From contig NZ_CP162005.1 of NCBI RefSeq assembly GCF_040822065.1, forward strand, positions 3,162,001 through 3,226,000: a stretch of DNA of 64,000 bases, given 5' to 3'. Below are positions 1 to 8,921 of the stretch, piece after piece; within the stretch, counting starts at the first letter, position 1; every line of letters starts with the position of its first letter. This DNA is from Pedobacter sp. WC2423. Lineage in GTDB: Bacteria; Bacteroidota; Bacteroidia; Sphingobacteriales; Sphingobacteriaceae. The notes beneath the pieces were generated by a model. It had not been told where the DNA came from, searched no databases, and was given only the letters and a program-made list of their open reading frames with translations. A program made the translations under genes and the position numbers.

Positions 1-624
1 GCTATTAAAAATACTTTCCGCAATGCGAATTTCAAATATTACCTGATTTCGGATTTTGCCTATTATATGGCGCTGAGTATCATTTCAAGTGGTTTGCTTT
101 ATTTCGTCAGTGTTTTATTGAAATTACCTGAGTCGGACGGTGGAAAATATATGGGGACTATGGTCTTTCTTTCCCTTCTGTTTTATCCTTTCATAAATTC
201 AGGGGCAAAACGCTATGGCAGAAAGGCACTGGTGCTTGCTGCTTTTGCGATCCTTAGTCTTATTTTTGTCACTATTTACTTTCTCGGGCACCTGCCCTTC
301 CCACCGGCTATGCAAATGTATATCCTGGTAGTTTGCGCTTCTTTTCCACTGGCCGCGCTTGGTATTCTGCCAAATGCAATTCTGGCTGATATCGCTCAAA
401 AAGACACCAGGGAGACCGGTGAAAACCATGAAGGCATGTTTTTCGCAGTTAAATATCTATTTGTTAAACTTGGCCAAACTGTAGGAATTGCACTTTTTGC
501 CATGCTGACTGTTTATGGTAAAGATCCGGGACACGATTTTGGCCTGCGTTTAAATGGTGTTGCAGGCTTTGTTTTATGTGTGCTCGCCTTATTGTTTTTC
601 ACCCGCTTTAAAGAAGACAAATAA
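1..624 (+). CDS. MFS_2 family sugar/cation symporter, C-terminal part
   Basis: The reading frame is open from the first base of the window, so the true start lies upstream. About 207 residues remain, with four to five hydrophobic segments separated by short basic loops and a charged tail that ends in KEDK. The spacing and motifs (for example the loop SGAKRYGRKAL between helices and an acidic-polar segment DIAQKDTRETGEN followed by an aromatic helix) fit the glycoside-pentoside-hexuronide (GPH, MelB-like) family of inner-membrane sugar symporters. The substrate cannot be read from this fragment. The next gene starts about 130 bp downstream behind its own promoter, so this gene probably ends its transcription unit here. 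Confidence 0.7.
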   Translation, partial: AIKNTFRNANFKYYLISDFAYYMALSIISSGLLYFVSVLLKLPESDGGKYMGTMVFLSLLFYPFINSGAKRYGRKALVLAAFAILSLIFVTIYFLGHLPFPPAMQMYILVVCASFPLAALGILPNAILADIAQKDTRETGENHEGMFFAVKYLFVKLGQTVGIALFAMLTVYGKDPGHDFGLRLNGVAGFVLCVLALLFFTRFKEDK

Positions 625-641
625 GTTACGGAACTTATATG

Positions 642-752
642 TATATTTGCGCCAGCGAAACGTAACTCTTTAATCAGCAAGGAATTCATTAATTAAACGC
701 CTGCTGATTGTTAACGTCTCTTCATTATTATACACATTAAAATTCAAACACA
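642..752 (+). promoter_or_regulatory. Promoter and structured 5' leader of the DEAD-box helicase gene
   Basis: TATATTTG at 642-649 is a perfect match to the Bacteroidota -7 element TAnnTTTG. I see no clean TTG at the ideal -33 distance. The predicted transcript then carries about 95 nt of leader before the TTG start codon. AATCAGCA at 672-679 and TGCTGATT at 702-709 are exact inverted repeats that would form a stem with a loop of about 22 nt. Long structured leaders are common in front of cold-induced RNA helicase genes in bacteria. That this leader acts as a cold or autoregulatory element is inference. Confidence 0.5.
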
Positions 753-2078
753 TTGTTATTCGAAGAATTAAACCTGATTGAGCCTATTTTAAAAGCGCTG
801 CAAGCAGAGGGTTATACTAACCCAACCCCTATACAAGAACAATCTATTCCTACTATATTAACAAGCAGAGACTTACTAGGCTGTGCGCAAACCGGAACTG
901 GTAAAACAGCGGCTTTTGCAATTCCTATGTTACAACTGCTGAATAAAGAACATCAGAATACTAAAGGCCCGAGACCGATCCGTGCCCTGGTATTAACGCC
1001 AACACGTGAGCTTGCCATTCAGATTGAAGAAAGTTTCAAGGCTTATGGTAAAAATCTTTCGCTGCGCCACCTGGTTATTTTTGGTGGTGTTGGACAAAAA
1101 GCACAAACTGACGCTTTACATCGCGGCGTAGATATCCTGATCGCTACACCAGGCAGATTGCTTGATTTAATGAATCAGGGTTTCATCAACCTTAAAGATG
1201 TTGAAATATTTGTACTGGATGAAGCAGACAGAATGCTGGACATGGGTTTCATTCATGATGTGAAGAAAACTATTGCAAAGCTGCCTGCTAAAAGACAAAC
1301 TTTATTTTTCTCGGCAACGATGCCTGGTGAAATTCAAAAACTGGCCAATACGATTTTAACTGATCCGTTAAAAGTAGAAGTAACGCCTGTGTCTTCAACT
1401 GCGGAAAAAATTGAGCAGTCTATCTATTACGTAGATAAAAATGATAAGAAAAATCTATTAATCCATATTCTTAAGGATAAAACGATTACTACAGCACTTG
1501 TTTTTACCCGTACAAAACATGGTGCAGACCGTATCGTTAAAGACCTGATTAAAGTTGGTGTAAAAGCCGAAGCTATTCACGGTAATAAATCACAGAATGC
1601 AAGACAAAGAGCTTTAACTAATTTTAAAGACAAAACTACCCGCATTCTTGTAGCAACTGATATTGCTGCCCGTGGTATCGACGTAGATGAGTTAACACAT
1701 GTGATCAACTATGAATTGCCAAATGTTCCTGAAACTTACGTACACAGAATTGGCCGTACAGGTCGTGCTGGTAACAGTGGGGTTTCCTTCTCTTTCTGCG
1801 ATGGAGAAGAAAAAGAATACCTGGACGATATCGAGAAATTAATCGCGCTTAAGATCCCTGTACAGGAAGATCATCCTTATGCAATGAGCTGGCAGAGCCT
1901 GATGTCTGGCGCCGCAGCGGCAAAAGTAAAAGGAAAGAGCAAACCTTCAAGAGGTGGCCGTCAGGAAAGAACTGAATATAAGCCAAACCTTAGCGGAGCA
2001 AAAAGAACTCCGGGTGGCGGCAATGGTGGTGGTAACCGCAGATTCAGCGGATCAAGACCTAAGGCTAAAACAGATTAA
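753..2078 (+). CDS. DEAD-box ATP-dependent RNA helicase (RhlE-like)
   Basis: A 441-residue cytoplasmic helicase that would unwind structured RNA using ATP. The Q motif (PTPIQ, residues 25-29), Walker A AQTGTGKT (45-52), the DEAD box in VLDEADRML, the SAT motif and motif [12 protein letters not shown] are all present and ordered, giving two RecA-like lobes of about 370 residues. The tail is basic and Gly/Arg-rich ([11 protein letters not shown]), typical of RhlE-type proteins and likely to bind RNA. The gene seems to start with TTG: no in-frame ATG lies just upstream, and homologous proteins begin with the same [12 protein letters not shown] segment. A strong terminator follows. The RhlE-like label rests on the motif context and tail; the exact orthologue is not certain. 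Confidence 0.93.
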   Translation: MLFEELNLIEPILKALQAEGYTNPTPIQEQSIPTILTSRDLLGCAQTGTGKTAAFAIPMLQLLNKEHQNTKGPRPIRALVLTPTRELAIQIEESFKAYGKNLSLRHLVIFGGVGQKAQTDALHRGVDILIATPGRLLDLMNQGFINLKDVEIFVLDEADRMLDMGFIHDVKKTIAKLPAKRQTLFFSATMPGEIQKLANTILTDPLKVEVTPVSSTAEKIEQSIYYVDKNDKKNLLIHILKDKTITTALVFTRTKHGADRIVKDLIKVGVKAEAIHGNKSQNARQRALTNFKDKTTRILVATDIAARGIDVDELTHVINYELPNVPETYVHRIGRTGRAGNSGVSFSFCDGEEKEYLDDIEKLIALKIPVQEDHPYAMSWQSLMSGAAAAKVKGKSKPSRGGRQERTEYKPNLSGAKRTPGGGNGGGNRRFSGSRPKAKTD

Positions 2079-2097
2079 TATAAACATTAAGATCTTG

Positions 2098-2131
2098 AAA
2101 CCGTTTCCTGTTGTGGGAAACGGTTTTTTTT
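2098..2131 (+). terminator. Rho-independent terminator after the helicase
   Basis: AAACCGTTTCC at 2098-2108 pairs exactly with GGAAACGGTTT at 2116-2126 around a 7-nt loop, and the stem runs directly into a T-tract. Confidence 0.9.
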
Positions 2132-2288
2132 GTTTCAGGGGTTTTGACAATCAGATGGGCAGTTGATTTATGCTCTATAAAATAAATCTGTCAAATGTTT
2201 AAAGAATTAATCTGCAAAGACAACTCAGAAGTCGTTATCTTCATAATTCCGCAGATTTTGGCGACTTTAGTAGGCAGCCAACATGATC

Positions 2289-4952
2289 TTAATTCTCTCC
2301 GCCGAAACTTTGGAGATTCCAGGTAAAACTTAACAGAAAATACCTGGTAATCTGATTAGTCCTGCTTTCTGTAGTCGTATTGTCTGTGACCGTTCTGGTC
2401 AGGTTATTCCCCTGATTTAAAAAGTCATTTCCTTCCAGTTTCACACTCACCTGCTTATGCTTAAAAAACGTCTTCTCTATAGAACCATTGATAATAAACG
2501 GGTTTGTAGCATTAACTGAGAATCCCTGATTCAAAGTTTTTGCTGCATTCACTCCCAGTACCAAACTCTTTAAAATAAAGATCCTGCTATCCATATTAAA
2601 CGTCCAGATCTGTAACGTATTCGAATTAAAGCTTCTGATCGAATACCTATTACTATTGTAACTATAATTCGCACTGGTATGCAGCATAATCCATTTGCGG
2701 TTCATCCTTAATCCAACCCTTTGATTGATATTAACACCCTTTCCAATATTCTTCACCTCTTCTGCAAATGAAATACGGTGATTATAATTAATGCCGCCAA
2801 TCATTTCAAACGTATATTTTTTTCCAAAAGGCAAAGACCAGTAATAATTAGTACCGAAATTATAATTACCATTGGTATTCAGATAATGCGTTTCCTGGTT
2901 AAAATTCTTCAACGAATCAGGAACCAGCTTATCAGCGATCAGCAACGTATTCGACACGACCTGGTTTTGTGTAACCGACCCTCTTAACCCTACCTGTAAA
3001 TTACTTCCGCTCTGCGGATTACTATGGTTATAATTCAGATTAATCAAATGATTAAACGCAGCCTTCAAATCCGGATTCCCAATCACTATATTGTTCAGGT
3101 TACGGGTATCTCTTACCGGTTGTAGCTGGTTAAAATTAGGTTCTACACTATTTCCTGTATAAAAGAAATTAAACTGGCTTTTAGTGGAAATCATGTAATT
3201 TAAACGCGCAATTGGTGAGAAATTAAAACCTGCGCGGTTAATCCGGTCAGTTCTTCCCTCATAGGCTCCGGTCAATAAACTCGGCTGTCCGGTTATCCCA
3301 AGAATATAATTGAGTTTTTTTGTTTCATACCGGTAATTGATACCAATGATATGTTTACTAAAAGAAGAAGTGTAAGAATTGCTTAAAGAATCTACATCCC
3401 TGATATTTCCTGACTGATCCCTGTCTTTGGTATCCAGGCTGTTTCTTGTACGGCTCAATGAAAAAAGATAATTAAAATCCAGGCTTCTTTTAACCAGTGA
3501 ATCTTTTGCTTTCAAAGGTTCAGTAAAGGTGAAATTAGCATTCAGCGTAGTTGTGCGGTTACGTTCATCTACCAATTGATTCAATAGCGAATCTTTAACC
3601 GCCACACCTGTCTTAGGATCATAATACTTAATCTGGTTATCCAGATCACTGTTATTAGCTGTAAGACCAGAACTGCCATTCACACCAGCAGAAATAATTC
3701 TGCCTGGCTTTTTCAACTTGCGGGCCATAGTAAAATCAGCATTCAAATTTGGATTATCCTGTTTACTGCTCCTTTGGGTATTCAAATCGCGGCGGACAAC
3801 ACCGGTTTGTAATGACTCATTGATAGCATTGCTGTTTGTGCCCTGTAAAGCTCCTCTGAACCCACCTCTGAGATAATTCTCCTGATCCGTAGATTCCAGG
3901 CTCAGATCCAGGTTATGTCCGTTACTTTTGGAGGAATTTGTATTCGCAGATTTATCGTAGATAATTCCCTGAGGATTTACTGTTTCAATTAAACTCTGTT
4001 GTATACTTTCGTTTTTATTGTAAGCGTAATTATAGTTGCTGCCAAAAATCAGCTTTTCTTTAATCTTATCTCTATAACTGAAACCCAGATTGGAATTGGT
4101 ATTGATCCCGGCTCCCGTATTGGTATTACCCGCATTTGCATTTACACCAATCTGCCGGAGATCTCTCCACAAATAATCATTCAGATTTAAACCATAACGT
4201 TTATCCGTTCCGGCACTCGCTGTCACACTGCCGAAATTTCCATTATTGCGGTCTGACTTCAGGACAACATTCAAAATCTTTTGTGGTTCTCCGGTTTTGA
4301 TCCCTGTAAAATTTGCTTTATCTCCATAATCATCAATAAACTGGATTCTGGAAACCGTTCCCGCTGGCAACTTTGAAATAAACTCCTTGACATTACCTGT
4401 AAAAAAGTCTTTTCCATTCACACGTATTTTAGTGAGTGCTTTACCCGCAGAAGACACATTACCATCCTTATCTATTTCTACACCAGGCAATTGTTTCAGT
4501 AAATCTTCCACCTTATCATTTTCATGAACAGCATAGGCATCTGCATTAAACTCCACGGTATCTTTCATTACCCGCATAGGAACTACCCTACCTTTAATTA
4601 CCACCTCATTTAACTGAAGCGCAGCCGACTTTAAGACCAGGGCTGGTAACGATTGCTCCATGATCCCATCTTTCAAGGTAATAACTTGATGATAAGCAGA
4701 ATAACCTATACCCCTGACCAGCAAAGTTACATTCCCGCTCCTCACATTCGAAAAGCTAAAGCTGCCTGTAGTATCGGTATTACTGCTCAAAGTATCTTTG
4801 CCTGCAATCAGGCGCACATTTGCACCAGGAATACCCACTTTGGTCGTATCCTGGACAACACCCCGAAGGAGAATGCCATTTTGCGCATTCACTGGAGAAA
4901 GCAGCATTGTATTTAAAAATATAAATAGAAAAAAAGCTGTATATATCTTCAA
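2289..4952 (-). CDS. TonB-dependent receptor-like outer-membrane beta-barrel protein
   Basis: An 887-residue outer-membrane protein. Residues 1-23 form a signal peptide ending VNAQ. A carboxypeptidase-regulatory-like Ig fold follows (about 27-115), then a plug-like domain with the typical segment PGVEIDKDGNVSSAGKALTK and a long barrel rich in alternating aromatic/hydrophobic strands, ending LLSFTWNLQSFGGEN. This is the architecture of the Bacteroidota OMP_b-brl_3 (PF14905) group. The lack of a SusD partner next door argues against a glycan SusC role. The substrate is unknown. The gene stands alone: the helicase converges on its 3' end and the desaturase gene lies 42 bp downstream of nothing shared, starting its own frame upstream on the same strand. 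The final Ser/Asn-rich barrel is unlikely to be another family. Confidence 0.85.
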   Translation of the reverse strand: MKIYTAFFLFIFLNTMLLSPVNAQNGILLRGVVQDTTKVGIPGANVRLIAGKDTLSSNTDTTGSFSFSNVRSGNVTLLVRGIGYSAYHQVITLKDGIMEQSLPALVLKSAALQLNEVVIKGRVVPMRVMKDTVEFNADAYAVHENDKVEDLLKQLPGVEIDKDGNVSSAGKALTKIRVNGKDFFTGNVKEFISKLPAGTVSRIQFIDDYGDKANFTGIKTGEPQKILNVVLKSDRNNGNFGSVTASAGTDKRYGLNLNDYLWRDLRQIGVNANAGNTNTGAGINTNSNLGFSYRDKIKEKLIFGSNYNYAYNKNESIQQSLIETVNPQGIIYDKSANTNSSKSNGHNLDLSLESTDQENYLRGGFRGALQGTNSNAINESLQTGVVRRDLNTQRSSKQDNPNLNADFTMARKLKKPGRIISAGVNGSSGLTANNSDLDNQIKYYDPKTGVAVKDSLLNQLVDERNRTTTLNANFTFTEPLKAKDSLVKRSLDFNYLFSLSRTRNSLDTKDRDQSGNIRDVDSLSNSYTSSFSKHIIGINYRYETKKLNYILGITGQPSLLTGAYEGRTDRINRAGFNFSPIARLNYMISTKSQFNFFYTGNSVEPNFNQLQPVRDTRNLNNIVIGNPDLKAAFNHLINLNYNHSNPQSGSNLQVGLRGSVTQNQVVSNTLLIADKLVPDSLKNFNQETHYLNTNGNYNFGTNYYWSLPFGKKYTFEMIGGINYNHRISFAEEVKNIGKGVNINQRVGLRMNRKWIMLHTSANYSYNSNRYSIRSFNSNTLQIWTFNMDSRIFILKSLVLGVNAAKTLNQGFSVNATNPFIINGSIEKTFFKHKQVSVKLEGNDFLNQGNNLTRTVTDNTTTESRTNQITRYFLLSFTWNLQSFGGEN

Positions 4953-4994
4953 AATCGTAGCTGGCAGTTATAAAAAAAGATGACTATGGACCTG

Positions 4995-5723
4995 TTAGGT
5001 CTTTCTGATTCTGATGATATGTAACCAATGCATCACTTTCATCAGCGGATAAGTAGGATCAAACTCAAACCACTTAGAAGCAAAATTCGGATTGTTAGGT
5101 TTTTTATGGTGATTGTTCTGGAACAACTCTCCCATCATCAGGAAATCCAGTGGAAGGGAATTTTTACTATGATCATTATTATCATGGTTTGAATAACCAT
5201 ATTTATGACCACACCAGTTTACGATAGCGCCATGCAGAGGCCCCATCAGGAAATGAACCGGCAACAATAAGAACATCCACCACGCCGTAGCAAAAGTCAC
5301 ATAGAACCAGATATAAAAACTAATGAATACCATTCTTGTGATCCAGGAATCGCCAATTTTATCAATCAGCGGCCATGAAGGATAGTTATCACGGAACTGT
5401 TCTTCCGGCTCTTCATTATATTTGGCATAATTCAGATAGATATTTTTAGTCTGTATCATCATTCCCCATACATCCTTTACAAAATGAGGAGAGTGCGGAT
5501 CTTTCTCGGTATCACTGAAAGCATGGTGCATGCGGTGAAGGATAGCATATGCCCTTGGATTTAAGAAAGAAGAACCTTGAGACAGAAAAGTAATCGTATA
5601 GAAAAACTTCTCCCAGAACGGATTCATTTTAAACATTTTATGCGAAGCATAGCGGTGTAAAAAGAAAGTTTGAGAGAAAAGTGACAGGAACCAGTGCAGT
5701 AGAAAAAATATTAATATAATCAT
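4995..5723 (-). CDS. Membrane fatty-acid (acyl-CoA-type) desaturase
   Basis: A 242-residue integral membrane di-iron enzyme that would introduce a double bond into acyl chains. The three histidine boxes are visible: H23-x4-H28 in HRYASH, H63-xx-HH in HRMHH, and the C-terminal NNHHKKPN. Additional His residues (for example [14 protein letters not shown]) fit the extended ligand set of this superfamily. Four or more hydrophobic segments flank the boxes. At 242 residues it is short compared with most stearoyl-CoA desaturases but normal for the compact bacterial type. Its likely role is adjusting membrane fluidity. It sits on the same strand and just upstream of the TonB receptor gene (42 bp), but shared transcription is uncertain. 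Confidence 0.88.
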   Translation of the reverse strand: MIILIFFLLHWFLSLFSQTFFLHRYASHKMFKMNPFWEKFFYTITFLSQGSSFLNPRAYAILHRMHHAFSDTEKDPHSPHFVKDVWGMMIQTKNIYLNYAKYNEEPEEQFRDNYPSWPLIDKIGDSWITRMVFISFYIWFYVTFATAWWMFLLLPVHFLMGPLHGAIVNWCGHKYGYSNHDNNDHSKNSLPLDFLMMGELFQNNHHKKPNNPNFASKWFEFDPTYPLMKVMHWLHIIRIRKT

Positions 5724-5856
5724 ATTGAATCGGGTATACTATAGAACTGAACATCCTTCGGGATGTTTCAATTACAAAAGTAAAGAAAAGAAAAGGATTT
5801 GGCGTGGAATGTTCAGACTATTAATTTTTTGTTGAATACCGACACGCGCAAAAGAG

Positions 5857-5896
5857 AGAAAAAAAACATGTGTTTGATTCCAGAATCAAACACATG
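5857..5896 (-). terminator. Terminator of the phosphomannose-isomerase-like gene
   Basis: CATGTGTTTGATTC at 5867-5880 and GAATCAAACACATG at 5883-5896 form a perfect 14-bp stem with a 2-nt centre. Read on the reverse strand it is followed by a T-run (the A-run 5859-5866 on the forward strand). Confidence 0.9.
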
Positions 5897-5908
5897 CCGG
5901 AATATGAT

Positions 5909-6406
5909 TTATCTGCCGAAATCGTCTGATACACGTACAATATCAGACTCATCAGATGGATCAGAAGGATCAGTGTGCTGCCAGATTTCAGAAACAATGC
6001 CCCAGTCATCTAAACCTACCAGGCGATGTCTTTCTCCTTGTTTCAATTTAATAGTTTGTTCAGGAACCAATTGCTGTACATCTCCCTGCTCATCAGTCTC
6101 ACTGGTAATCACACCAACGGTACCACTTACCACTCTCCATATTTCAGCACGGCGGTGATGATATTGCCATGATAAACGTGTATTTGGTGCAACGATTAAA
6201 ATCTTAGGACTTAATTTTCCTGAGATTTTCAGCTCCTCTACATTTAGTCCGTCAAAGTAAACATTGGCAAACTGTTGTGCTTGTGCTTCATCAATAACGA
6301 AAAAACCACCCCATGGACGGGTTTCATCACGATTTACTACGTTAAAACCTTCAATTTTCAGTCGCTGAGCAACACTGTCGAATATTTCTTTTTTCTGATC
6401 TGACAT
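5909..6406 (-). CDS. Cupin protein of the mannose-6-phosphate isomerase type II family
   Basis: A 165-residue single-domain cupin. Motifs PWGGFF (about residues 31-36), WQYHHRRAEIWRVVSGTVGV (about 91-110) and the ERHRLVG segment match the C-terminal mannose-6-phosphate isomerase domain (PF01050) of GMP/PMI proteins, with the His-His and Glu metal ligands kept. In family members this domain interconverts fructose-6-phosphate and mannose-6-phosphate for GDP-sugar synthesis. Here it stands alone, without the guanylyltransferase part. The tail DPSDPSDESD is acidic and repetitive. A TATATTTG-type -7 element lies about 25 bp upstream of the start on the same strand (6429-6436). Substrate specificity is inferred from the family only. 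Confidence 0.85.
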   Translation of the reverse strand: MSDQKKEIFDSVAQRLKIEGFNVVNRDETRPWGGFFVIDEAQAQQFANVYFDGLNVEELKISGKLSPKILIVAPNTRLSWQYHHRRAEIWRVVSGTVGVITSETDEQGDVQQLVPEQTIKLKQGERHRLVGLDDWGIVSEIWQHTDPSDPSDESDIVRVSDDFGR

Positions 6407-6802
6407 TATATATAAATATTTTAATGCTCAAATATAAGAAACAGTTTAAAATTCATCTGATTATTTGTTAGTACTCCATATACCTTTCAGCCCCCCCTCC
6501 TTTCGCTATTTTCAGTGCATTGCAAAATATCAGTTACATAAATAAACATCACCGCAATCTATTAAAGAACCCGTTTAAATATAAACACACACAGGCAACA
6601 TAAATTTAAACACACTAATATTTGATTTTAATATTTGTATTTTCGCGTCATAATGGGGTGAAACGGTAAATACAGCACTGAATTATACCATAAGGTATTA
6701 AATATAATCTTACTTTTGTAAGAGTTTGTATTAAGTTTAAACAGACCCAGAGTTTAATCAAAGCCGTCAGGGCGATGATCAATCATTAATTTATATATGC
6801 AT
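6407..6802. promoter_or_regulatory. 396-bp divergent control region
   Basis: This is the only gene-free stretch above 300 bp. It lies between two diverging genes. On the reverse strand TATATTTG (6429-6436) is a -7 element for the cupin gene. On the forward strand TACTTTTG at 6711-6718 matches TAnnTTTG and would place the FabF transcript start near 6725, giving a leader of about 75 nt. A C-run (6489-6495) and an AT-rich block (6570-6660) carry no open frame or stable hairpin that I can see. Confidence 0.45.
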
Positions 6803-8047
6803 ATGTTAAAAAGAGTTGTTATCACAGGAATTGGGGCATTAACGCCTTTAGGAAATGATGTAAATACTTTCTGGAGCAATACCATAGCTGGAAAAAGCGG
6901 AGCTGCAAAGATTACCCGCTTTGATGCCTCCCTGTTCCGCACGCAATTTGCTTGTGAACTCAAGGATTATGACGTTACAAAATATTTAGACAGGTCTGAC
7001 ATTAAAAGAACAGACCGTTTTACACAATATGCTTTAGTGGCATCTGATGAGGCAATCAAAGACTCTGGCTTTGAATTTGACAAAATGGATCCATTTGATG
7101 TAGGTGTGATCTGGGGATCAGGACAGGGTGGAATGGATACTTTCGAGCAGCAGTCTGCTGAATTTGCGCTTGGAAATGGTACGCCGCGTTACAGCCCGTT
7201 CTTTGTTCCAAAACTAATCGCGAACATGGCTTCAGGAATGATTTCTATCCGTAATGGCTATATGGGAATCAATTACACTACAGTTTCTGCCTGTGCAACT
7301 TCCAATACAGCAATTATGGATGCTTTCACTTATATCCGTATGGGTAAAGCAAAAATCATTGTGACTGGTGGTTCAGAAGCGCCTATTTCGGCTTCTTCAG
7401 TTGGTGGTTTTTGTGCAATGAAAGCAATGTCAGCACAAAATGATACGCCGGAAACAGCCTCAAAACCATTTGACATTAAACGTGATGGTTTTGTGATGGG
7501 TGAAGGTGCAGGCGCACTGGTTCTGGAAGAATATGAGCACGCTGTAAAACGTGGTGCAACTATTTACGGAGAAATTGGTGGTGCAGCAATGACTGCTGAC
7601 GCTTACCATATGACAGCAACCCATCCTGAAGGTTTAGGAGCTTCTCATGCGATGAAATTAGCCCTTACAGAGGCTGGCTTAACTATCCATGATATTAACT
7701 ACTTAAATACGCACGCAACCTCAACCCCTGTTGGTGACCTTTCTGAAACTAAAGCAGTAAGTAACCTGCTGGGAACAGGTAAAAATGAATTGTTTATCAG
7801 CGCAACAAAATCTATGACTGGTCACTTATTAGGTGCAGCCGGAGCAATTGAAGCAATTATCTGTTTATTATCGATGCGGGATAGCATTATCCCTCCAACC
7901 ATCAATACAGATGAACTTGACCCTGCAATTCCATCAAATCTGAATATTGTAATTAAAGAAGCAATCTCTGCTAAAGTTAAAGCAGCAATGAGCAATACTT
8001 TCGGTTTTGGCGGTCACAACGGAATCGTTGTTTTCAAATCGTTATAA
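6803..8047 (+). CDS. fabF: Beta-ketoacyl-ACP synthase II (KAS II)
   Basis: A 414-residue thiolase-fold condensing enzyme that extends acyl-ACP with malonyl-ACP in fatty-acid synthesis. The catalytic triad is clear: Cys164 in SACATSN, His304 in NTHATSTPVGD and His341 in SMTGHLLGAAG, with the supporting Lys336. The Gly-rich C-terminus FGFGGHNG is also standard. I chose the ATG at 6803 (MLKRVVITG) because family members begin this way; another ATG lies two codons upstream at 6797. No acyl-carrier-protein gene lies next to it, so it is either an extra KAS II or the housekeeping copy away from the fab cluster. Its own terminator follows. Confidence 0.93.
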   Translation: MLKRVVITGIGALTPLGNDVNTFWSNTIAGKSGAAKITRFDASLFRTQFACELKDYDVTKYLDRSDIKRTDRFTQYALVASDEAIKDSGFEFDKMDPFDVGVIWGSGQGGMDTFEQQSAEFALGNGTPRYSPFFVPKLIANMASGMISIRNGYMGINYTTVSACATSNTAIMDAFTYIRMGKAKIIVTGGSEAPISASSVGGFCAMKAMSAQNDTPETASKPFDIKRDGFVMGEGAGALVLEEYEHAVKRGATIYGEIGGAAMTADAYHMTATHPEGLGASHAMKLALTEAGLTIHDINYLNTHATSTPVGDLSETKAVSNLLGTGKNELFISATKSMTGHLLGAAGAIEAIICLLSMRDSIIPPTINTDELDPAIPSNLNIVIKEAISAKVKAAMSNTFGFGGHNGIVVFKSL

Positions 8048-8064
8048 ACCAGGATAAATTTCAG

Positions 8065-8100
8065 GCCGGCATGCAATTAACAAAACATGCCGGCTTTTTT
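8065..8100 (+). terminator. Terminator after fabF
   Basis: GCCGGCATG (8065-8073) pairs with CATGCCGGC (8086-8094) and is followed by six T residues. Confidence 0.88.
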
Positions 8101-8119
8101 ATGCCCGAAAATGAAGACA

Positions 8120-8722
8120 TTATACTTTTAATTGATGAATAACCTGTTCTACAGTGATCAGGATTTTATCCAGATTTGAAGGATGACCGGTAATTTTTGC
8201 AATCATAATCCCACCTTCAATCAACGCAATGATAGAATAAGCTATCCGGTCAACATCCGTGTCTGCTTTAAATTCCCCTGCTTCCATTCCGGCAGCAATC
8301 AGGTTACTGATATCTTTTTTCCAATCCGTTACTGCCTTCGCAGCTTTTGCTTTTAATAAGGTATTGGTATCATCAGCCTCTATGGCCGTATTCAGGATCG
8401 GGCATCCGCCTGTCGGAAAAGATGCTCCGCTAAAACTATGGTAAACTTGTGCATAAACCATTAGTTTCTCCTGGTAGCTGACTGCTTTTTGCATGCGCTG
8501 AATGACAGCTTTTCTGATCTTGGATAAATTATAATCAAAAACCGAAAGCGCAACATCTTCCTTATTTTCAAAATTGCCATAAATACTTCCCTTGGTCAGG
8601 TGAGTAGCCTCTGTTAAATCTGACAATGAGGTTCCCGCATATCCTTTCGTATTAAATATACCCGCTGTGGTTTCAATAATAAACTGACGGGTACGCTCTG
8701 CTTTTGACAATACATTATCCAT
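8120..8722 (-). CDS. TetR/AcrR family transcriptional regulator
   Basis: About 200 residues. The N-terminal helix-turn-helix is typical: TRQFIIETTAGIFNTKGYAG, then SLSDLTEATHLTKGSIYGNF with the YGNFENKEDV boundary. The rest is an all-helical ligand domain. It contains the signature GCPILNTAIE, seen in the TetR_C_16/YcdC-like branch that often represses transport or oxidoreductase genes. I chose the start at 8722 (MDNVLSKAERTRQF) rather than 8758, because the extra 12 residues are not family-like. The nearest divergent gene is the sodium/solute symporter 200 bp away, a possible target, but I did not find a clear palindrome there. The effector is unknown. Confidence 0.88.
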   Translation of the reverse strand: MDNVLSKAERTRQFIIETTAGIFNTKGYAGTSLSDLTEATHLTKGSIYGNFENKEDVALSVFDYNLSKIRKAVIQRMQKAVSYQEKLMVYAQVYHSFSGASFPTGGCPILNTAIEADDTNTLLKAKAAKAVTDWKKDISNLIAAGMEAGEFKADTDVDRIAYSIIALIEGGIMIAKITGHPSNLDKILITVEQVIHQLKV

Positions 8723-8921
8723 AAAGCAAAAGTCCAGAAAATTTCTGTCCCAAACCATAGCTGAGTAACAAATCAGGAGCAGAATGTTAAACAGCGTGTG
8801 ATAATAAATTGCATAATAAAATTATTATACTAAATTTATTTCGATAACCAATTATAAACCAACCTCCTGATAAAGGAAATGGTTCAGTGGCCATAGCCGC
8901 TGAATCTGAACCACTTAAACT

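Noticed and set aside
6489..6495. C-run as a phase-variable tract
   Set aside because: Seven Cs only, far from either start codon and promoter spacing; no evidence of switching.
8120..8722. TetR regulator as the binder of TTGCAAC palindromes
   Set aside because: It has no such palindrome at its own promoter, and it lies 10 kb away next to a symporter; there is no direct link.
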